This document shows, one piece after another, positions 35,865-42,804 of a stretch of DNA of 64,000 nucleotides. Under the pieces are notes generated by a model. That model made no database searches. It saw nothing but the letters and a program-made list of their open reading frames with translations, and was not told where the DNA came from. Position 1 is the stretch's first letter. The number at the start of each line of letters is the position of its first letter. A program made the translations under genes and the position numbers. The stretch comes from UBA7662 sp943369355 (GTDB taxonomy: Bacteria; Bacteroidota; Bacteroidia; UBA7662), in contig CALRMX020000002.1 in the NCBI GenBank assembly GCA_943369355.1, positions 398,154 through 462,153 of the forward strand, read 5' to 3'.

Positions 35865-36443
35865 TTAAAATTTTAATCCTGAAATGAATAAATCGGCTTG
35901 GTGTTTGGCGATCTGGGTGGGGCTCAACGCACCATCGGGGCGGTACCATTCGTACAGCCAGTTGAGAGATGAGAGCATGCTCATCACAGTAAGTTTGGTG
36001 TCGGCTACTCGAAACAAGCCTGCATCTACGCCGTCTTGCAAGAGCTGCGTAAAATAATGTTCGTAATTGTCGCGCTGGTGTTTGAAAACGCTTAAGTCGG
36101 GTTCGCTGAGGTAGCGCCAATCGTGTTGAAATACGGCTGCCGCATCGCGATGCGAGGTGATCACCTCAACATGTTTGTAAATGGCCAGGCGCAAGCGTTC
36201 TTCAGCATCGCCTTGATGGTGCATTACATCGCGACTGGCCGAAAAAAAAGCATCGGCCATGCCGAAGCATATGTGATGTAAAAGAGCTTCTTTCGACCGA
36301 ACGTGGTTGTACAACGAGGCAGCTTCAACCCCTACGGCCGAAGCCAAATCGCGCATGCTTGTTGCAGCGTAGCCTCGTGCACGAAAAAGAGCGGTAGCCT
36401 TTTCGGTGATTTGAATCTTTCTGTCGGTAAGCAGATCACTCAT
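35865..36443 (-). CDS. TetR family repressor of the paa operon (probable)
   Basis: A 192-residue regulator. The N-terminal TetR helix-turn-helix (about 10-55) reads KATALFRARGYAATSMRDLASAVGVEAASLYNHVRSKEALL, of which the core AATSMRDLASAVGVEAASLY is diagnostic. The C-terminal ligand domain is of the type with a tyrosine/tryptophan-rich end. It is the first gene of the paa transcription unit, 11 bases before paaA. A perfect 14-bp palindrome lies nine bases before its start, next to the -7 box. It probably represses itself and the operon until an inducer such as phenylacetyl-CoA binds; the ligand is inferred. Confidence 0.9.
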   Translation of the reverse strand: MSDLLTDRKIQITEKATALFRARGYAATSMRDLASAVGVEAASLYNHVRSKEALLHHICFGMADAFFSASRDVMHHQGDAEERLRLAIYKHVEVITSHRDAAAVFQHDWRYLSEPDLSVFKHQRDNYEHYFTQLLQDGVDAGLFRVADTKLTVMSMLSSLNWLYEWYRPDGALSPTQIAKHQADLFISGLKF

Positions 36444-36451
36444 GGTACTAA

Positions 36452-36465
36452 CTAACGATCGTTAG
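36452..36465. promoter_or_regulatory. Palindromic operator CTAACGATCGTTAG
   Basis: A perfect 14-bp palindrome between the TetR start codon (36443) and its -7 box (36466-36473), so it covers the expected transcription start. The sequence and position fit a TetR-family autorepressor site. No second copy was noticed in the window. Confidence 0.75.
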
Positions 36466-36473
36466 CAAAGATA
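36466..36473 (-). promoter_or_regulatory. -7 promoter element TATCTTTG for the tetR-paa operon
   Basis: An exact TAnnTTTG match on the minus strand, directly adjoining the palindromic operator and 22 bases before the TetR start. Confidence 0.65.
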
Positions 36474-36550
36474 GTTTTTGAAACGGATAAAAAAAATTGC
36501 AGCAGTGAATTCACGTAATCAAGCGTTTATATTCGTGATACAACAAACTA

Positions 36551-37453
36551 TTGGTGGGAAAAAAAATAGAGTTGCTCGCGCGGCCAATCGTAATTCAACA
36601 GGCAGCCGGTAAACTAGCTGCTCAAGAAGTTTTTCGGTTCGAGCGACTAGCGGCAGGGATACGGTCGGGTCACGGTATGGACAGAAGCCCACATCGACAT
36701 AGTTTCAATGAACTCTTCATTTTCGAAAGCGGTGCCGGCTACCACGACATTGATTTTGAACGTTTTCAGATTCAAGCAGGCAGCGTACATTGGGTTAGAG
36801 CCGAACAATTGCATTTTTTAGACCGTGATGCCGATTGCAGTGGCTGGGTCATTGGTTTTTCTACCGACTTATTTAACGATATCGGTGAAGGGAGTTGGTT
36901 TTCGAGCTTGCTACCCAATCAAATAAGTGAAGGCAATAGACCGGTGTTTGAGCTGAATAATGCGATGTTTTTGGAGATACTACAACTAATAACGGCCATT
37001 GAATCGGGTATTCAGCAGGCGCAAAGCAGAGCATTACAATTAGGCCGTTTACGATTGGTGCTCCAAATCGTGGAGGAATGTGCGCGTCAAGGGATCGACC
37101 ATGCCCGACAGAATACCGGCAGGATAGAAACGTACAAAAGGTTTATCGAACTCGTTGAGATTTTTTTCCGGGAGGAGTTAACCCTTCCCGATTATGCCAA
37201 TCGCTTGCATTGCAGCATGGCACAACTGCGGGCAAGCTGCCTAGCAGCTACGGGTAAAGGTCCGCAAGAACTGCTTCAGCAGCGCAAACTACTAGAGGCT
37301 AAACGATTGCTTTTTCATTCTACATCGTCTGTTAAAGAAATTGCTTACGCCTTGGGCTTTGAAGATCCAGCTTATTTCGGGCGTTTTTTTAAACGATTGA
37401 CTCAGACCAGCCCAGAGGCATACCGACACATGATTAGAGAAAAGTACCATTGA
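36551..37453 (+). CDS. AraC family transcriptional regulator
   Basis: A 300-residue protein with a cupin-like N-terminal sensor (HRHSFNELFIFESGAGYHDIDF, about 48-70). The C-terminal AraC double helix-turn-helix (about 200-298) is typical: LTLPDYANRLHCSMAQLRASCLAATGKGPQELL and SVKEIAYALGFEDPAYFGRFFKRLTQTSPEAYR. The start is TTG at 36551 or the GTG three bases on. It is divergent from the tetR-paa operon, sharing a 107-bp intergenic region, so it may influence phenylacetate genes; no direct evidence shows this. A weak TATATTCG lies upstream. Confidence 0.88.
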   Translation: MVGKKIELLARPIVIQQAAGKLAAQEVFRFERLAAGIRSGHGMDRSPHRHSFNELFIFESGAGYHDIDFERFQIQAGSVHWVRAEQLHFLDRDADCSGWVIGFSTDLFNDIGEGSWFSSLLPNQISEGNRPVFELNNAMFLEILQLITAIESGIQQAQSRALQLGRLRLVLQIVEECARQGIDHARQNTGRIETYKRFIELVEIFFREELTLPDYANRLHCSMAQLRASCLAATGKGPQELLQQRKLLEAKRLLFHSTSSVKEIAYALGFEDPAYFGRFFKRLTQTSPEAYRHMIREKYH

Positions 37454-37516
37454 TTTGCACCTTAGTGCCATAAAACAATGAAGTAGCGTTGGAAATTTGA
37501 GAAAAATACCAAAGCC

Positions 37517-38329
37517 ATGAAACGACCTTTCTTATTCGTAGTAGTTCCCATTCTTTTTGTAAGTGGTGTATTGTACAGCATGCAAAACGGTGCGCTCAAC
37601 GTGACAGGAGCACCCGGAGAGGGCGATTGTTCAGGCTGTCATTTAAATTCAGCGACCAATAGCGATCCTGCTGGCAGTTTACAACTAAGCATAAGCCCGA
37701 ATACAGGATTTTATGTTCCCGGGACCATTTATACCGTCAATGTACGAGTAACCTACGCTGGAAGACCTCGATTTGGTTTTGCCGTATCGGCACGTCGTGA
37801 AGGCGTGACCTTTGTGCCAGTGGGAGTTTTTTCGCCTGGTAGCACTCCTGGCCTACAAATAACCGACTATGTCACACATACGCTCGCATCTATTCAAAGC
37901 ACGAGCGGTAGTCGTGAGTGGTCGTTTCAATGGACCGCTCCAGATTCGGCAGTTGGAAAAATAACTTTGTATGCCGCCGGTGTGGCTGCTAACGGCAATA
38001 TGAATGCTACCGGCGACCGAACTTATACACGCTCTATTGAACTATTTCCAGCGGCAAGTAGCCTTACCGATAAACTAGAATATTTGGGCGCTACGGTTTA
38101 CCCCAACCCTGCACGCGAGACGATCATGCTTAAGTTAGCTGAAACAGCCGGAGACGCTGTGAACGTTAGGTTGGTAGATCTTACAGGCAAAACGCTCCGC
38201 ACTTGGTCGGGAGTGGAGGCTACAGCTTTGCCCGCGCAGTTGTCGCTCGAGATGATTCAACCTGGATTGTATTTTTTGGAAGTGGAGGCAGGAAAACGAG
38301 CAATCAAGCATAGGATAGTGGTTCATTGA
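37517..38329 (+). CDS. Secreted choice-of-anchor V protein with T9SS sorting domain
   Basis: A 270-residue protein with a signal peptide (RPFLFVVVPILFVSGVLYS). The choice-of-anchor V/reeler-like domain (about 28-180) begins with GAPGEGDCSGCHLNSAT, which contains a CxxCH heme-c-like motif (C37, C40, H41). The C-terminal 80 residues form a T9SS type A sorting domain (ATVYPNPARETIML, GLYFLEVEAGKRAIKHRIVVH). It should be exported by the type IX system and attached to or released from the surface. Its biological role is unknown. Confidence 0.85.
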   Translation: MKRPFLFVVVPILFVSGVLYSMQNGALNVTGAPGEGDCSGCHLNSATNSDPAGSLQLSISPNTGFYVPGTIYTVNVRVTYAGRPRFGFAVSARREGVTFVPVGVFSPGSTPGLQITDYVTHTLASIQSTSGSREWSFQWTAPDSAVGKITLYAAGVAANGNMNATGDRTYTRSIELFPAASSLTDKLEYLGATVYPNPARETIMLKLAETAGDAVNVRLVDLTGKTLRTWSGVEATALPAQLSLEMIQPGLYFLEVEAGKRAIKHRIVVH

Positions 38330-38407
38330 AGTGAGGAAATGCTAAAGCTCAATACATTTCGTGCTTAATGAATAAACATTAAAGCATTCAGATACCTAAA
38401 ATCCGGC

Positions 38408-38415
38408 TAACTTCG
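38408..38415 (+). promoter_or_regulatory. -7 promoter element TAACTTCG for the lipoprotein gene
   Basis: Matches TAnnTTYG, 21 bases before the TTG start at 38437, supporting that unusual start codon. Confidence 0.5.
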
Positions 38416-38436
38416 TTACCCCATAGAACGAAAGCT

Positions 38437-39822
38437 TTGCGGATACTTTATTTACTTGCTTTACTGGTTTTGTTGATGTACTCAACAGCCTGCCGACAGG
38501 AACGCTTTGCAGCAAATGCCAACGTAGACTTACGCTTTGAGGTGGATTCGGTGCTATTCGATACCGTTTTTGCCACGGTGGGTACAATTACCAAACGATT
38601 CAAGGTTTACAACCCTACATCCAAAAACATCAGCATCGACGAAATCTATTTGGGTGGCCGTCGGATGAGCGGCAGCAGTAATTTTAGGTTAAATATCAAT
38701 GGACTTTCTCGCAATGAAGTGCAAGGGATGCAGCTGGCTGCGGGGGATAGCCTGTATATTTTTGTTGAAGCTACGATTGACCCGAACAATTCACTCACCC
38801 CGTATTTGGTATACGATTCAGTCATGTTCCGTTCGGGAAATCAAATAGGAAGAGTATATCTCACTGCTTTTGGACAAAATGCCTACTTCATTGGCAACGA
38901 AATTGTACCCTGCGATACGCAGTGGACGAATTTGCTGCCCATTGTGGTGTATGAAAGCATTTTGGTGGATTCGCTCTGCAAGTTGACTATTCAGGCTGGC
39001 ACCAAATTGTATTTCGCGCGAAATGCAACCTTATTTGTATTGGGAACGCTAGAAGTAAACGGCACCGATGCTGCCCCTGTCGAATTCCGAGGCGACCGAA
39101 TAGATCCTTTTTATCGTGATTTAGCGGGCGGTTGGAATGGCATTCACTTTTTACGAGGAAGCGTAAACAATCAGCTTCGATACACCCAGTTGAAGAATGG
39201 CACCATTGCCGTTCGTGTGGATTCGTTGCCCGTTAGCGGCCTAGCACCAAATCTTCGTTTGTTGAGTTGCGCCATCGATAATTTTTCAATAGCCGGTATT
39301 GTTGGGTTTACCGCACACATTGAAGCCGATAATTTATTGGTCACCGAGTGTGGTCGCTACAATGTTTATGGCGATTTGGGCGGAATATATCGTTTTCGGC
39401 ATGCAACGTTGGCGTCGTACGGTTTCAATTTTAGTCGCTCCACACCAGTCGTTTTTTTGAGTAATGCCCCGTATAACGGGGTACCACAATCGATGGATGC
39501 CTCTTTTCGAAACAGCATAATAACCGGTAATCGGAGAGAGGAGTTTGTACTTGACACTGCTGCACAAGGAGCATTTACTGTTGAACTCACCTACAACATA
39601 CTACGAACTGAACGTTCGGTAGTGCTCGGCGCTAATAATCGGTACAATGTAGACCCAAGGTTCAAAAGCCCAGTGAATTCTGTGTATGAGATTGATACGC
39701 TAAGTCCAGCTTTTCGAGCTGGGGAAAACTTACAGCCATTTTTCCCACAGCTAGGCCTCGATTTATTAGGTAAACCACGGTCTACCATACCTACACTTGG
39801 CGCAATAGAACGTACCGAATAA
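38437..39822 (+). CDS. Lipoprotein with right-handed beta-helix-like region
   Basis: A 461-residue protein. A TTG start gives a lipoprotein signal peptide ending LLMYSTAC (C19). Residues about 30-145 resemble an immunoglobulin-like surface domain (LRFEVDSVLFDTVFATVGTITKRFKVYNPTSKNI). The rest has short repeated strands of the pectate-lyase/parallel beta-helix kind (VFLSNAPYN, FRNSIITGNRREEF, LRNGTIAVRVDSL-like turns). The family is widespread but uncharacterised in Bacteroidota. No catalytic motif was recognised. Confidence 0.75.
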   Translation: MRILYLLALLVLLMYSTACRQERFAANANVDLRFEVDSVLFDTVFATVGTITKRFKVYNPTSKNISIDEIYLGGRRMSGSSNFRLNINGLSRNEVQGMQLAAGDSLYIFVEATIDPNNSLTPYLVYDSVMFRSGNQIGRVYLTAFGQNAYFIGNEIVPCDTQWTNLLPIVVYESILVDSLCKLTIQAGTKLYFARNATLFVLGTLEVNGTDAAPVEFRGDRIDPFYRDLAGGWNGIHFLRGSVNNQLRYTQLKNGTIAVRVDSLPVSGLAPNLRLLSCAIDNFSIAGIVGFTAHIEADNLLVTECGRYNVYGDLGGIYRFRHATLASYGFNFSRSTPVVFLSNAPYNGVPQSMDASFRNSIITGNRREEFVLDTAAQGAFTVELTYNILRTERSVVLGANNRYNVDPRFKSPVNSVYEIDTLSPAFRAGENLQPFFPQLGLDLLGKPRSTIPTLGAIERTE

Positions 39823-39843
39823 TTTTCTTTAGACATAATTATC

Positions 39844-39851
39844 TAAATTCG
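39844..39851 (+). promoter_or_regulatory. -7 promoter element TAAATTCG for the universal stress protein gene
   Basis: Matches TAnnTTYG, 15 bases before the ATG at 39867. Confidence 0.55.
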
Positions 39852-39866
39852 CATCAAAATTTTAGG

Positions 39867-40733
39867 ATGTATAATCCCAGTCAAAGCCACGTAATTCTAG
39901 TCCCTTACGACTTTTCAGACCGCGCTGATTGTGCGCTAGCACATGCAAAAGTGATAGCAGCCACTGCTAAGGACCAAATTGCCTTATTGCACGTGTACAA
40001 CAACGAAAGCAAAGCGCGAGCAAAAAAACTTGCCTTGAGTTTGAAAGATCTCAATACCGAGTTGAGTAAGCTGGCCGAAAGTGTAACCGCTTCAACAGGT
40101 ATTCAAGTGGATTATATGCTTGAAGAGGGCAGCATATTTGAAATTATTCCAGCTGTTGTACGTCGTTTAGATGCTCGATTGTTGGTTATGGGCACTCATG
40201 GTATCCAAGGCATGCAGCACATTACTGGAGCCAACATCCTGAAAATAGCGGAAGAGTCGCCAGTGCCCGATATTATCGTACAAGGAAAGCGACCGAATGA
40301 AGGTGGATATCGCACTATCGTTTTTCCGATTGACAGTACGCGTGAAAGCAAGCAGAAGACTTTTCAAACAGCAGCAATGGCACGAATCTTCAATGCGCAG
40401 GTTTTGGTGTTTGCAGCGAATGAAAGCGATGCCTTTGTTCGTCAACAGGTGAATTTGAACATCCAGTTTGCCGAACGTACTTTCGACCAAAACCAAGTGC
40501 GTTACGAGCTACATTATGAAGATGTGAAAGGCCCTTCGTTTGTGAAGCAAATCATGACATTTGCCGAATCACGCCGAGCTGACTTAATTGTAATTATGAC
40601 TGGTCAGGACCGTGATTTGTTGGATATTTTCAGCAAAACGCCTGAAGAAAACATCATCAACAACCCAGCTCAAATAGCAGTAATGTGTGTTGATCCGTTG
40701 GCAGCGCATTTTGGGGCTGTGCTTGGAAGTTGA
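39867..40733 (+). CDS. Universal stress protein, two-domain
   Basis: A 288-residue protein with two UspA-like domains. The first (about 8-135) starts VILVPYDFSDRADCALAHAKVIA and ends with the nucleotide-binding type motif LLVMGTHGIQGMQHITGANILKIAEESPVPDIIVQ. The second, divergent domain runs from YRTIVFPIDSTRESKQKTFQ to AQIAVMCVDPL and contains DLIVIMTGQD in place of a full G-2x-G-9x-G motif. Usp proteins help survival under stress; the precise role is unknown. Confidence 0.9.
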   Translation: MYNPSQSHVILVPYDFSDRADCALAHAKVIAATAKDQIALLHVYNNESKARAKKLALSLKDLNTELSKLAESVTASTGIQVDYMLEEGSIFEIIPAVVRRLDARLLVMGTHGIQGMQHITGANILKIAEESPVPDIIVQGKRPNEGGYRTIVFPIDSTRESKQKTFQTAAMARIFNAQVLVFAANESDAFVRQQVNLNIQFAERTFDQNQVRYELHYEDVKGPSFVKQIMTFAESRRADLIVIMTGQDRDLLDIFSKTPEENIINNPAQIAVMCVDPLAAHFGAVLGS

Positions 40734-40756
40734 GTGCAAAAGAGTTAAGAATCAGT

Positions 40757-40764
40757 TATTTTTG
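40757..40764 (+). promoter_or_regulatory. -7 promoter element TATTTTTG for the HAD-map-yebC unit
   Basis: An exact TAnnTTTG match, 21 bases before the ATG at 40786. The three downstream genes are separated by at most four bases or overlap, so this promoter probably serves all. Confidence 0.65.
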
Positions 40765-40785
40765 CACCTCTAATAATTCCAACTC

Positions 40786-41241
40786 ATGTTAAGCGATAAT
40801 TCCAAGGTCATAGCGGTAGATTTTGACGGCACCATCGTTGAGCATGCGTATCCTGCAATTGGAAGAGAGATGCTTTTTGCTTTTTCTACTTTAATTAGAT
40901 TGCAGCAGAAAGGACATAAGCTACTGTTGTGGACCATACGTGAAGGACAACTTTTGGAAGAAGCTGTTCAGTTTTGCAGGGAAAATGGTGTTGAATTTTA
41001 CGCCGTGAATAAAAATTATCCTGAGGAGGAATTTGAACCAGGTGTAACCTCCAGAAAGCTGAATGCCGATATTTTTATCGACGACAGAAATGTTGGCGGC
41101 TTTTTAGGTTGGGGAGAAATTTACCAAGCCTTGCATCCAGAGGATAACGACTTCAAACATCAGTTGGTGAATAAGGAAGCCCACTACAACTATCGTAAGA
41201 AATCGAAAGGTGGTTTCTTCAAGAATTTATTTAAGAAGTGA
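40786..41241 (+). CDS. Small HAD-superfamily hydrolase-like protein (BT0820 type)
   Basis: A 151-residue protein with HAD motif I VDFDGTIVE (DxDGT) near the N-terminus, a motif II region LLLWTIREG, and a C-terminal acidic motif IFIDDRNVGG. It lacks a cap domain and is short, as in BT0820-like proteins of Bacteroides. It is likely a phosphatase on a small molecule; no substrate can be named. It overlaps map by four bases (GTGA). Confidence 0.85.
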   Translation: MLSDNSKVIAVDFDGTIVEHAYPAIGREMLFAFSTLIRLQQKGHKLLLWTIREGQLLEEAVQFCRENGVEFYAVNKNYPEEEFEPGVTSRKLNADIFIDDRNVGGFLGWGEIYQALHPEDNDFKHQLVNKEAHYNYRKKSKGGFFKNLFKK

Positions 41242-42020
41242 TTTACTACAAAACTGCCGAAGAAATTGAGCTCATGCGTGAAGCAGCGCTCGTGGTAAGC
41301 CGAACTTTAGGCGTGATTGCCGAGGCTATTCAGCCAGGCGTTACGCCCTTACAACTCGACAAATTGGCAGAAACTGTAATTCGAGATTTGGGTGCAGCTC
41401 CCGGTTTTTTAGGTTTGTACGACTATAAGTACACGCTTTGTACGTCGGTGAATGAGCAGGTGGTGCATGGAATTCCCGACAATCGACCCTTACAGGAGGG
41501 TGATATCATTAGTGTTGATTGTGGGTCGTACATGCACGGTTTTTATGGCGATCATGCTTTTACGTTTGCCGTTGGAGAAATTAAACCAGAAGTAAAACGA
41601 CTGCTTCAAGTAACGAGAGAATGTGTGGAGCGAGGCGGTGCGCAAATGCTCGCTGGGAACCGAATTGGTGATATCGCTTATACAATACAGCAACATGCCG
41701 AAAAAAACGGTTATGGTGTAGTACGAGAATTAGTTGGGCATGGCTTGGGTAAAAAACTGCACGAAGCTCCCGAGGTACCTAACTACGGCAAAAGAGGCAG
41801 TGGCCCCAAGCTCCAAAACGGCATGGTACTGGCCATTGAGCCCATGATTAATATGGGTACCCGCAATATTCGTCAGTTAAAAGACGGCTGGACAATCGTT
41901 ACGGCCGACGGCAAACCTTCGGCACACTTTGAACATAATGTAGCGATGGTGGATGGCAAACCGGAGTTTTTATCGACCTATAAGTTCATCGATGAAGTAT
42001 TAGAAAAACAAAACGCATAA
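41238..42020 (+). CDS. map: Methionine aminopeptidase, type I
   Basis: A 260-residue enzyme removing initiator methionine. The metal site appears as VNEQVVHGIPDNRPLQ (His), ISVDCGSYMHGFYGDHAFTF (two Asp), VGHGLGKKLHEAPEVPNYG (His), MVLAIEPMINMG (Glu) and SAHFEHNVAMVDG (Glu). The start is GTG, overlapping the stop of the HAD gene as GTGA, and the protein begins IYYKTAEEIELMREAALVVS, as expected. It is co-transcribed with yebC. Confidence 0.95.
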   Translation: MIYYKTAEEIELMREAALVVSRTLGVIAEAIQPGVTPLQLDKLAETVIRDLGAAPGFLGLYDYKYTLCTSVNEQVVHGIPDNRPLQEGDIISVDCGSYMHGFYGDHAFTFAVGEIKPEVKRLLQVTRECVERGGAQMLAGNRIGDIAYTIQQHAEKNGYGVVRELVGHGLGKKLHEAPEVPNYGKRGSGPKLQNGMVLAIEPMINMGTRNIRQLKDGWTIVTADGKPSAHFEHNVAMVDGKPEFLSTYKFIDEVLEKQNA

Positions 42021-42024
42021 TCCA

Positions 42025-42732
42025 ATGGGACGCGCATTTGAATATAGAAAAGCAAGAAAGTTTGCTCGCTGGGATAAAATGTCCCGCATTTTCCCACGCA
42101 TAGGGAAAGAGATCACCATGGCCGTGAAGTCGGGTGGTTCAGACCCAGAAACTAACCCCCGTTTACGCGTGGCGATACAAAACGCCAAGGGTGCCAATAT
42201 GCCTAAAGACCGGGTGGAGGCAGCCATTAAGCGAGCGACAAACAAAGACGAAAAAGTTTACGAAGAAGTAGTGTACGAAGGGTATGGTCCGCATGGCGTT
42301 GCTGTAGTGGTTGAAACCGCCACCGACAACCCAACCCGTACCGTTGCCAATGTGCGACACTTGTTCAATAAATACGGAGGCTCATTGGGGACTTCGGGTT
42401 CATTGAGTTTTTTGTTTGAGCGTAAAGGTATTTTTAGGTTGCAAGCCGAAGGCATCAACCTAGAGGAGCTCGAACTTGAACTTATTGATGCCGGTGCCGA
42501 AGAAATTCAAGAAGATGAAGGCGAAGTGGTGGTAACCACAGCTTTCGCCGATTTTGGTGCAATGATCAAGGCGCTCGAGAAACTTAATCTAAATGTGATT
42601 AGCTCTCAGTTGCAGCGAATTCCTACCAGTTATGCCGAAATTAACGAGCAGCAAGAGGAAGAAGTAATGAAGCTCATCGATCATCTCGAAGAAGATGAAG
42701 ATGTGCAGAACGTGTTTTATAACTTGCCTTAA
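42025..42732 (+). CDS. YebC/PmpR family protein (translation/transcription factor)
   Basis: A 235-residue protein with the family start MGRAFEYRKARKFARWDKMSRIF, then KSGGSDPETNPRLRVAIQNAKGANMPKDRVEAAIKRA, YEGYGPHGVAVVVETATDNPTRTVANVRHLFNKYGGSLGTSGSLSFLFERKG (motifs cited in parts) and an acidic C-terminus. YebC-type proteins have been described as transcriptional regulators and, more recently, as helpers of translation through proline stretches. It follows map by four bases and is followed by a strong terminator. Confidence 0.93.
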   Translation: MGRAFEYRKARKFARWDKMSRIFPRIGKEITMAVKSGGSDPETNPRLRVAIQNAKGANMPKDRVEAAIKRATNKDEKVYEEVVYEGYGPHGVAVVVETATDNPTRTVANVRHLFNKYGGSLGTSGSLSFLFERKGIFRLQAEGINLEELELELIDAGAEEIQEDEGEVVVTTAFADFGAMIKALEKLNLNVISSQLQRIPTSYAEINEQQEEEVMKLIDHLEEDEDVQNVFYNLP

Positions 42733-42743
42733 ACCACATCAAA

Positions 42744-42773
42744 TAAAAAAGCCGCTCAAGTGAGCGGCTTTTT
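42744..42773. terminator. Bidirectional terminator between yebC and the M13 peptidase gene
   Basis: AAAAGCCGCTC and GAGCGGCTTTTT form an 11-bp stem with an AAGT loop, with A and T runs on either side. It lies between convergent genes and can end both transcripts. Confidence 0.9.
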
Positions 42774-42804
42774 CGTTGCATACATTTTTGATTAGATAGG
42801 TCGT

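Noticed and set aside
36120..36444. N-terminal extension of PaaA up to 36120
   Set aside because: The extension overlaps the TetR gene. The extra 89 residues lack PaaA similarity, and the ATG at 35853 starts a standard-length PaaA.
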